From the NCBI GenBank assembly GCA_964386785.1, contig CAYLUD010000011.1, forward strand, positions 1 to 33,611: 33,611 nucleotides of DNA, given 5' to 3'. The notes beneath the pieces are model-generated. The model was not told where the DNA came from and did not search any database. It saw nothing but the letters and a program-made list of their open reading frames with translations. The position numbers and the translations under genes are program-made. Positions 24,154-30,665 of the stretch are shown in pieces. The DNA comes from SZAS-3 sp964386785. Its GTDB lineage: Bacteria > Chlamydiota > Chlamydiia > Chlamydiales > JAAKFR01. Each line of letters begins with the position of its first letter. The stretch's first letter is position 1.

Positions 24154-24738
24154 ATGAAGGGTAAAGTAAAATGGATCGTGGGCTTAGGGAATCCAGGTGC
24201 TCGGTATGTAAATACTAGGCATAATTTTGGGTTTCTGGTGGTCGAAGCCTTCGCGCAAAAACACGGGTGGGTTTTTACTTCTTCGAAACAGGGGATAGTA
24301 AGAACGTCTCGTGGAGCATATCAGGGGAGCTCAGTGGTTCTCTGGTTGCCACAGACTTACATGAACTGCAGCGGCGAGGTTCTTAAAAGACTCTATCCTC
24401 ATGATCAGGTAGAGTTGCAGGATCTCTTAATCGTTGTGGATGATAAAGCGATTCCGTTCCGTTCGATGCGGTTGCGACCTTCGGGGGGACATGGGGGGCA
24501 TAATGGACTGGCCTCCATCGAGTGGGCTCTGTCCACAAAGGAATATCCCCGGCTTCGGATGGGGATAGGAGAAAAAGGTGAACAACAGTCCCTAGAAGAA
24601 TTTGTGCTGAGTCCTTTTAAGGATGAGGAAAAGGCACAGTTGCCACAGGTTCTTGCAGAAGCAGTGATCCTGTTGGAAAACTGGGTGGTGAATGGTACGA
24701 AATCTGCAATGCAGCAGATTGGGAGTGAAAAAACATGA
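24154..24738 (+). CDS. pth: Peptidyl-tRNA hydrolase
   Basis: Releases tRNA from peptidyl-tRNA dropped by stalled ribosomes. 194 residues with GLGNPGARYVNTRHNFGF (N13, catalytic H23), LPQTYMNCSG, the VVDD aspartate (about D96) and GGHGGHNGL. Twenty bases after ctc; its stop overlaps the rpsF start (ATGA). Order as in CT799-CT801. Confidence 0.95.
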   Translation: MKGKVKWIVGLGNPGARYVNTRHNFGFLVVEAFAQKHGWVFTSSKQGIVRTSRGAYQGSSVVLWLPQTYMNCSGEVLKRLYPHDQVELQDLLIVVDDKAIPFRSMRLRPSGGHGGHNGLASIEWALSTKEYPRLRMGIGEKGEQQSLEEFVLSPFKDEEKAQLPQVLAEAVILLENWVVNGTKSAMQQIGSEKT

Positions 24739-25070
24739 AAGAAAAACGAGAACTCTACGAAGGCATGTACATCCTGCGGGCTACCCTTTCTGATGAGGCG
24801 CGCAAAAAAGCCTTAGATAAGATCACGGGTAAAATCCAGGAAGGTGGAGGAGAAATCCACAAGGTGCACGATCAGGGTAGAAAAAAAATTGCCTATGAGA
24901 TTCGTGGAGACCGAGAAGGTCACTACTATCTTCTCTACTTCACAACAAAAACCTCTACCCTAGCTGATCTATGGAGAGAGTATCATCTCAATGAGGATCT
25001 ATTGAGATTCCTGATGCTCAAGACAGAGACAGTCAAAGAAGAGATTGTATTCAAGCAATTACCAGAATAA
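24735..25070 (+). CDS. rpsF: 30S ribosomal protein S6
   Basis: 111 residues with the S6 fold: YEGMYILRATLSDEARKKA, GGEIHKVHDQGRKKIAYEIRG, and HYYLLYFTT. Begins inside the pth stop codon. S6 binds S18 as a pair, and rpsR follows 14 bases later. Confidence 0.95.
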   Translation: MKEKRELYEGMYILRATLSDEARKKALDKITGKIQEGGGEIHKVHDQGRKKIAYEIRGDREGHYYLLYFTTKTSTLADLWREYHLNEDLLRFLMLKTETVKEEIVFKQLPE

Positions 25071-25084
25071 GGAGTAGTAGAGAA

Positions 25085-25342
25085 ATGAGTAAAATGTCGT
25101 CAGGCTCTGGTCAACACGCTGAGCCTCGGAATAAACGTGAAAAGGGATGTCCGTTCGTGGCGGCCGGTTGGAAAACTGTAGATTACAAAGATGTGGAAAC
25201 GCTACGGCGCTTTCTTACAGAAAAAGGAAAGATCCTTCCTCGCCGCGTTACAGGTGTATCCGCCCGTTTTCAACGTTATCTAACCACAGCCATCAAGCAC
25301 GCACGCTACATTGGGCTCCTGCCTTTTGTTGCTAATGATTAG
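25085..25342 (+). CDS. rpsR: 30S ribosomal protein S18
   Basis: 85 residues. Signature VDYKDVETLRRFLTEKGKI and LPRRVTGVSARFQRYLTTAIKHARYIGLLPF. One cysteine near the N-terminus. GGAG lies shortly upstream of the ATG. Confidence 0.95.
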   Translation: MSKMSSGSGQHAEPRNKREKGCPFVAAGWKTVDYKDVETLRRFLTEKGKILPRRVTGVSARFQRYLTTAIKHARYIGLLPFVAND

Positions 25343-25350
25343 GGAGACCC

Positions 25351-25845
25351 ATGAAACAAAAAATGTTGCTTTTAGAAGACGTGGATGGATTAGGACGCAG
25401 CGGAGATCTTGTCACCGCTAAGCCAGGATTTATACGAAATTTTCTTTTACCAAAAAAGAAAGCACTGATTGCAGATCGTAATGTGGTCAAACTGCAAACT
25501 CGCCTCCAAGAAGAACGAGCTAAACAAGCAGCGGTCGATCGAGCTGCCGGAGAAAAACTAGCTGTTGTACTTGAGCAGGTCGTTATTGTGACAGTCGTTA
25601 AAGTCGATCGAGATGGACGGCTCTACGGTTCCGTGTCTCAGCAGGAGATTGCTAAACTTCTTCAATCAGAAGGATATGCTATCGAAAGAAAGCAGATTCT
25701 TTTGCCTCATGCAATCAAACAGTTAGGTCGACATACGATCCCTCTTCGTTTGCAGGAAGGAGTAAAGGCTTCTGTAACGCTGGAAGTGAATTCAGAAGTC
25801 GCAGAGTTTGCTCTTCCTACTTCCAATCCTACAACGACTGCTTAA
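25351..25845 (+). CDS. rplI: 50S ribosomal protein L9
   Basis: 164 residues: N-terminal domain (MLLLEDVDGLGRSGDLV, then KPGFIRNFLLPKKKA), the long connecting helix, and the C-terminal rRNA-binding domain. Eight bases after rpsR with AGGGAG as ribosome-binding site. It ends in a Thr/Pro-rich tail. Confidence 0.95.
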   Translation: MKQKMLLLEDVDGLGRSGDLVTAKPGFIRNFLLPKKKALIADRNVVKLQTRLQEERAKQAAVDRAAGEKLAVVLEQVVIVTVVKVDRDGRLYGSVSQQEIAKLLQSEGYAIERKQILLPHAIKQLGRHTIPLRLQEGVKASVTLEVNSEVAEFALPTSNPTTTA

Positions 25846-25852
25846 TCCTTCG

Positions 25853-25884
25853 TACTCCCTTTTCCCTATAAGGAAAAGGGAGTA
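25853..25884 (+). promoter_or_regulatory. 13-bp perfect hairpin between rplI and ispE
   Basis: TACTCCCTTTTCC and GGAAAAGGGAGTA pair fully around a 6-base loop. There is no T-run after it; instead the 3' arm holds the GGAG/AGGG that would serve as the ispE ribosome-binding site, 10 bases before its ATG. It may attenuate transcription or hide the ispE start. Confidence 0.5.
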
Positions 25885-25893
25885 GGTAAACTC

Positions 25894-26703
25894 ATGCTCC
25901 TCTTTTCCCCAGCTAAAATTAATCTGTTTCTCTATGTGACAGGTCGAAGGCCCAACGGTTATCATGAACTCTGTACCTTGATGCATACAGTCGGGTACGG
26001 CGACCGCCTTTCCATATCGTTAGCAGAACAAGATACGTGGAGTTGTTCTCAGCCTTCTTTACCGATGGATTCTCATAATCTTGTAGTACGAGCTCTTCAC
26101 TTATTTCGGAAAGAAACCTCCTTATACCATCCTATTGCCATTCATTTAGATAAACGGATTCCCATGCAGGCAGGGTTGGGAGGAGGAAGCAGCAATGCGG
26201 CTACCACACTGTGGGCTCTGAATCAATTACATGGATCACCTGTAGATATCGCATCACTACAGCAATGGGGACTTCAACTTGGTGCGGATGTGCCCTTTTT
26301 TTTCTCAGAGGGATCCGCTCTTTGCACAGGAATTGGAGAGATCCTTACACCACAGCCAAAAATACAATCTCGATGGTTTCTTCACCTGCCCAAGGTGCAA
26401 CTTTCTACCCCTCGTGTTTTTCAACAGCTCAAGCCTCCCTATGAAGATCCTTATTACCAACTCTATTATAATCGTTTAGAGTCGATAGCTCTCGCATTAG
26501 AACCATCACTAGAACTATGGAAAGCAAATTGGTCTACATCCTATTCCCATGTCTTCATGACTGGCTCAGGATCTACATTTGTAGGTACTGGTGGTAGCCA
26601 TCCTGATGGGATTCCCGTCGACGCGATCACACGTCAATCTGCATGTTGGTATGCGGATCCCGAAGAATCAACTGTTGCAAAACCAAATGCCATGGTAGAG
26701 TAA
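25894..26703 (+). CDS. ispE: 4-diphosphocytidyl-2-C-methyl-D-erythritol kinase IspE
   Basis: Fourth step of the MEP isoprenoid pathway, a GHMP kinase. The 269 residues show SPAKINLFLYVTGRRPNGYHEL (catalytic lysine), the glycine-rich ATP loop PMQAGLGGGSSNAATTL, LGADVPFF with the catalytic aspartate, and TGSGSTFVG. The C-terminal tail after this motif is short and divergent. Corresponds to CT804. hldD starts 9 bases downstream. Confidence 0.94.
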   Translation: MLLFSPAKINLFLYVTGRRPNGYHELCTLMHTVGYGDRLSISLAEQDTWSCSQPSLPMDSHNLVVRALHLFRKETSLYHPIAIHLDKRIPMQAGLGGGSSNAATTLWALNQLHGSPVDIASLQQWGLQLGADVPFFFSEGSALCTGIGEILTPQPKIQSRWFLHLPKVQLSTPRVFQQLKPPYEDPYYQLYYNRLESIALALEPSLELWKANWSTSYSHVFMTGSGSTFVGTGGSHPDGIPVDAITRQSACWYADPEESTVAKPNAMVE

Positions 26704-26712
26704 CCCCAACTC

Positions 26713-27681
26713 ATGCAGCAACCGATTTTACTTACAGGAGCCGCTGGTTTCATCGGTTCTGTTATTCTCAAGGAATTGAATGTCAGGGGTCAAACAGAAG
26801 TATTTCTAGTCGATGATTTGGGCGAAGATCAGCGATGGAAAAATCTGGTAGGCAAACAGTTTGTAGAATTCATTCCCATTCAAGAACTCTTCACGTGGCT
26901 GCCTACAGCTCCACCCCTACGAGCGATCATCCATCTCGGAGCCTGTTCTTCGACAGTAGAGACACATGCAGACTACCTATTTGAGAATAATACGCGATAC
27001 AGCCAACGATTAGCTACCTATGCGATGGAGCATCATATTCGCTTCATCTATGCCTCTTCCGCAGCTACCTATGGAGATGGTTCTCTTGGGTTTTCTGAGG
27101 ACCTCTCTTTACTACCCCAGTATGCGCCCTTGAACATGTACGGATTGAGTAAACATTGGTTTGATCTCTGGCTCTATCGTAAGGGATGGCTACAAGAATG
27201 CGTAGGGTTGAAATACTTTAATGTCTTTGGACCTAATGAATTTCATAAAGGAAGAATGTCGTCCGCAATTGTCAAAATGGTGCAGGACCTACAACAAGGT
27301 GCGCCTATTCGACTCTTCTGTTCCTCAGAGCCAGATCGCTTTTCAGATGGGGAGCAAGTTCGAGATTTCATTTATGTCAAAGATGTAGCGCGAATGACCC
27401 TTCAGTTCCTCTCCAATGCTATAGGAGGCCTATTTAATATCGGTGCTGGTGAACCTGCTTCTTGGAATCGCTTAGCCCGTGCTGTATGCCATGCCATAGG
27501 CGTGTCTCCCCGGATCGAATACATCCCGATGCCTCTCGATTTGGTCGGGAAATATCAAAATTATACTTGCGCCTCCATGGAGAACAGCAGACGACATCAA
27601 TTAGAACAACCCCTCTACTCCTTAGAACAAGCCGTGCTAGAATATGTGCAAGAATACCTCATTCCCCAGAGGTGTTATTAA
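26713..27681 (+). CDS. hldD: ADP-L-glycero-D-manno-heptose-6-epimerase HldD (RfaD)
   Basis: Last step of ADP-L-heptose synthesis for the LPS core. Extended short-chain dehydrogenase of 322 residues: LTGAAGFIGS nucleotide-binding loop, IHLGACSSTVE, the YGLSK catalytic Tyr/Lys, FNVFGPNEFHKGRMSS, EQVRDFIYVKDV and GKYQNYTCA near the end, all as in HldD. The stop codon shares bases with the next start (TAATG). Confidence 0.95.
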   Translation: MQQPILLTGAAGFIGSVILKELNVRGQTEVFLVDDLGEDQRWKNLVGKQFVEFIPIQELFTWLPTAPPLRAIIHLGACSSTVETHADYLFENNTRYSQRLATYAMEHHIRFIYASSAATYGDGSLGFSEDLSLLPQYAPLNMYGLSKHWFDLWLYRKGWLQECVGLKYFNVFGPNEFHKGRMSSAIVKMVQDLQQGAPIRLFCSSEPDRFSDGEQVRDFIYVKDVARMTLQFLSNAIGGLFNIGAGEPASWNRLARAVCHAIGVSPRIEYIPMPLDLVGKYQNYTCASMENSRRHQLEQPLYSLEQAVLEYVQEYLIPQRCY

Positions 27682-28625
27682 TGCAACCAAAGACGATCCT
27701 GGTCCTGGGTGACCTCATGCTTGATCTCTATACTTTTGGGCGCGTCCATCGGATTTCTCCAGAAGCCCCCGTACCGATTCTTTGCGCAGAACGGGAACAG
27801 TCTTTGCCAGGGGGAGCTGGTAATGTCGTTCTGAATCTCCTTTCATTAGGCATGCATGTCAAAGTGCTCTCTCGTTTGGGCGAAGACCATGCAAGTACAC
27901 AGTTATGGGAGATCTTGAAGGCAGAGGGTGCCAATTGTTCAGCAATCCATATAGATCCCACCTATACCCTGCCTCGTAAACATCGACTCGTCGCCCAACA
28001 ACAGCAACTGTTGCGCATCGACCATGAAGACAACCTCCCTCTGCGCCCCTCGATAGAGGCTGCAATTGTCGATCAACTCCCCAAAACTCTGGAAGGAGTC
28101 GATTTTATTGCAGTATCCGACTATGGCAAAGGCTTTCTTACTCCCTCATTGCTCCACCATGTGTTCATGATGGCTAAAGTTCCTATATTAGTAGATCCAA
28201 AAGGAAGAGACTTTTCTCGCTACCGAGGCGCTACCTATCTTAAACCGAACCAAGAGGAAGCCTTGGCCGCAGCAGGACTCACATTCGGAGACTCCCTTGA
28301 TCAAGCTGCTAAGATCATTCTACAACAAGTACCCTTAGAAGCACTCATTGTCACTCGTTCCGAAGAGGGCATCGCACTGTTTCGTGCCGATACACCAAGG
28401 GTAGATTACCCTACAACCATGCAATCGGTCCGCGATGTCACAGGAGCCGGAGATACAGTTTTGGCTGTGATGGCTGCAGGATTAGCAAACCTATGGTCTT
28501 TAGATAGAGCCCTGCAGGTTGCCAATCAGGCAGCTGCGATAGCTATTTCTCAGGTAGGCTGTGCGCGTGTCTCGTGGCTAGAATTACAAGAAGCGATGCA
28601 TGAGCAATCCTCCTATCCCTCCTAA
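27681..28625 (+). CDS. hldE: D-glycero-beta-D-manno-heptose-7-phosphate kinase (HldE kinase domain only)
   Basis: PfkB-type kinase acting after GmhA. From the ATG at 27681 there are 314 residues: LVLGDLMLDLYTFGRVHRISPEAPVPI, LPGGAGNVVLNLLSLG, and the DVTGAGDTV catalytic motif. The cytidylyltransferase half found in the ~477-residue fused HldE of E. coli is absent, so adenylylation must be by a separate protein outside the window. A longer frame from 27462 overlaps hldD and is not needed. AGAGGTG lies upstream. No gmhB is in the window. Confidence 0.92.
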   Translation: MQPKTILVLGDLMLDLYTFGRVHRISPEAPVPILCAEREQSLPGGAGNVVLNLLSLGMHVKVLSRLGEDHASTQLWEILKAEGANCSAIHIDPTYTLPRKHRLVAQQQQLLRIDHEDNLPLRPSIEAAIVDQLPKTLEGVDFIAVSDYGKGFLTPSLLHHVFMMAKVPILVDPKGRDFSRYRGATYLKPNQEEALAAAGLTFGDSLDQAAKIILQQVPLEALIVTRSEEGIALFRADTPRVDYPTTMQSVRDVTGAGDTVLAVMAAGLANLWSLDRALQVANQAAAIAISQVGCARVSWLELQEAMHEQSSYPS

Positions 28626-28743
28626 GCCGATTAGAAGTATATATATGTATTGAATTTTTTCAGGGACATAGAAGGAATACGAGAGGAGAAAATAGCAAGG
28701 GCGGGTTGCAGATCAAGGATAGGTAGCCATATGTTTGTATTTC

Positions 28744-28772
28744 TTGATAAATAAGGAATTTCTTGCTATATT
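28744..28772 (+). promoter_or_regulatory. Promoter of the GYF-like membrane protein gene
   Basis: TTGATA (28744-28749), 17 bases, TATATT (28767-28772). The ATG follows 11 bases after the -10 box, leaving a leader of about 3-5 bases. Confidence 0.6.
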
Positions 28773-28783
28773 AGATAACTAAT

Positions 28784-29215
28784 ATGACATATTGGCAAAT
28801 ACTCAACGTACTAGTGGCTTCTCTGTTTTTTGGCTTCCTAAGTGCCTATATTGCCCAAAAGAAGGGAAGGCGCCCTGCTCCATGGTTTTTTGTAGGGTCA
28901 CTATTTTCTTTGCTAGGGACTGTCGTTGTCCTTTGCTTGCCTGCTATCCAACGTCGTAGCCGCTCTGAATCCTCCCTCCCCCAGCGTGGTGAGTCCTGGA
29001 TGAAAATGTGGTACTACCTAGATCCCAAAACAAGAGAACAGAAAGGACCCTTGGAGTTCCCAGACCTAGCTAAGGAGTGGAAGCGCCATGCATTTGATCA
29101 TCAGTCTCTCGTATGGGGAGAAGGAATGAAAGAATGGAAGACGTTGTCCGACCTGCCTGATGTGGTTAAGGAGATGGAATCTGCTACAAAACCACATCAT
29201 CCAACCCGTCGTTAG
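28784..29215 (+). CDS. Two-helix membrane protein with GYF-like (GYF_2) domain
   Basis: 143 residues. Two hydrophobic segments (about 5-24 and 35-55) joined by QKKGRRPAPW, a basic linker, then WYYLDPKTREQKGPLEF ... LVWGEGMKEWKTLSDLP, the signature of the bacterial GYF_2 domain, which often mediates protein-protein contacts. Several chlamydiae carry such proteins. No ribosome-binding site precedes the ATG and the promoter is almost on it. The 3' end overlaps uvrC by 32 bases. Partner unknown. Confidence 0.75.
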   Translation: MTYWQILNVLVASLFFGFLSAYIAQKKGRRPAPWFFVGSLFSLLGTVVVLCLPAIQRRSRSESSLPQRGESWMKMWYYLDPKTREQKGPLEFPDLAKEWKRHAFDHQSLVWGEGMKEWKTLSDLPDVVKEMESATKPHHPTRR

Positions 29216-30665
29216 TACGACAAGATTGGATCCATTCCCATAATACATCACGATTCTTTTGAGAAAGCCCAGAAATCTTGTTGAGCTCTTCCTTGGATAA
29301 TCGTTTGATTTGCGTGACCGAGCCACAGTAGTGTAAGAGTCGTTCTCGTTTTGCTGGTCCAATGCCAGGTAATCCTTCCAGCTCAGAACGAAAATGTATC
29401 TTGCCTCGCTGCTTCTTGTGAAAGGCTAATACAAAACGGTGAGCCTCGTCTCGAATCTCTTGTAACAAGAAGAGAAGGGGACTTTGTATAGGAAGGATCA
29501 GTGGATCCACAGAATGGGGAAAAAATAGTTTTTCTTGCGATAAGCCACGGTCATGACGATGCTCTTCCTTGGCAATGGCAACGATATCGAAGGGGGGCAC
29601 TTGACAGGTGGTACAGATGCGTGCGGCATGGTCCGCATGCGCCTTTCCCCCATCTACTAACAGTAGATCGGGTAGCTGAGAGGCTGAACGCAGATGACGA
29701 GTTAATATCACATCTAATCCCTCATATTCATCCACTTTACTCAGACGGTAGGTGCGGTACTCTTTTTTATAGGGATAGCCTCCAAGATAGGAGATGACTG
29801 CCCCCACAGGGGCAGTACCACTCAGATGGGATTGATCTACACAGAGGATGTGTTTTGGTACACGACTCAAGTGTAGTGTGCGCTGGAGCTCTTCTAATAA
29901 GAGGGTACGAGCCTCTCGTCGCGGTGCTAGGGCAGGGTGGCGCAGGGTCTTCTCTACCGCAAGCAGCAAAAGATGCGCATCCTCCGCCGCTTCGAAGTCG
30001 AGTCTTTCACTAGCTACCTTGCGTTGGTTGCGTAAATCGCGCAATAAGGTGTGATGATCGCCACGCAAGAGGGCAACCGCTTGGTCCACTACCTCTTGAT
30101 ATGCAGTAGGCTCGCAATACCCACAACAGGGAGCCATACATTTGCCCAATTCATGCAGAATACACGGTCGTTTTCTATGATTTAATTCGTGATCAGAACA
30201 TTGTCTTAAGGGGAAAAGCGTATGTAGCAGTGCCACCGTATCGCGAGCAGCTTGCGCTTGCGTGTAGGGGCCAAATAAAAGGTCTTTTTCGTCTATCCCT
30301 TCCTTTACATGGCATAACGTAATCATCGGCCATCGCTGTGAGGTCGTGACACGAATGGATACAAATGTTTTATCATCCTTGAGCAATACATTGTATTTAG
30401 GCTGGTACTCTTTGGTGAGCTGCGATTCTAAGAGTAGGGCTTCTTCTTCAGAACGAGTCTCTTTCGTTTCAATAGTACAAATTTGAGGAGTTAGATAGGG
30501 GATCATAGGACGTCCATCACGTCCCGGAAGAAAATAACTCTTAATCCGCGCTCGCAGGTTGATGGCTTTGCCTATATATAAGATGCGACCTTCCTGATCT
30601 CGCATCAAATAGACCCCAGGGCATGTGGGGAATTGCTTAAAATAGGAGGAGCTGCTCGGCAGCAC
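29184..30665 (-). CDS. uvrC: Excinuclease ABC subunit C UvrC, with central deletion
   Basis: Makes both incisions in nucleotide excision repair. 493 residues against about 600 usually. Present: GIY-YIG nuclease domain (CPGVYLMRD ... ILYIGKA, 15-33), cysteine region KCMAPCCGYC, UVR domain (about 203-238), RNase H-like domain (CVDQSH, LLLVDGG, DEAHRFVLAFH, 275-416), and the tandem helix-hairpin-helix (GLPGIGPAKRERLL ... LNKISGLSQKNRD). About 115 residues normally found between UVR and the RNase H core are missing, but catalytic residues are kept. Start is GTG at 30665, supported by TTAGGAG 6 bases upstream, inside the end of mutS. uvrC-mutS is also adjacent in Chlamydia (CT791-CT792). Confidence 0.93.
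   Translation of the reverse strand: MLPSSSSYFKQFPTCPGVYLMRDQEGRILYIGKAINLRARIKSYFLPGRDGRPMIPYLTPQICTIETKETRSEEEALLLESQLTKEYQPKYNVLLKDDKTFVSIRVTTSQRWPMITLCHVKEGIDEKDLLFGPYTQAQAARDTVALLHTLFPLRQCSDHELNHRKRPCILHELGKCMAPCCGYCEPTAYQEVVDQAVALLRGDHHTLLRDLRNQRKVASERLDFEAAEDAHLLLLAVEKTLRHPALAPRREARTLLLEELQRTLHLSRVPKHILCVDQSHLSGTAPVGAVISYLGGYPYKKEYRTYRLSKVDEYEGLDVILTRHLRSASQLPDLLLVDGGKAHADHAARICTTCQVPPFDIVAIAKEEHRHDRGLSQEKLFFPHSVDPLILPIQSPLLFLLQEIRDEAHRFVLAFHKKQRGKIHFRSELEGLPGIGPAKRERLLHYCGSVTQIKRLSKEELNKISGLSQKNRDVLWEWIQSCRTNDGLDDVVL

Noticed and set aside
27462..27680. Longer start for the heptose kinase
   Set aside because: The extra 73 codons overlap hldD in another frame, and the kinase family begins exactly at the ATG at 27681.
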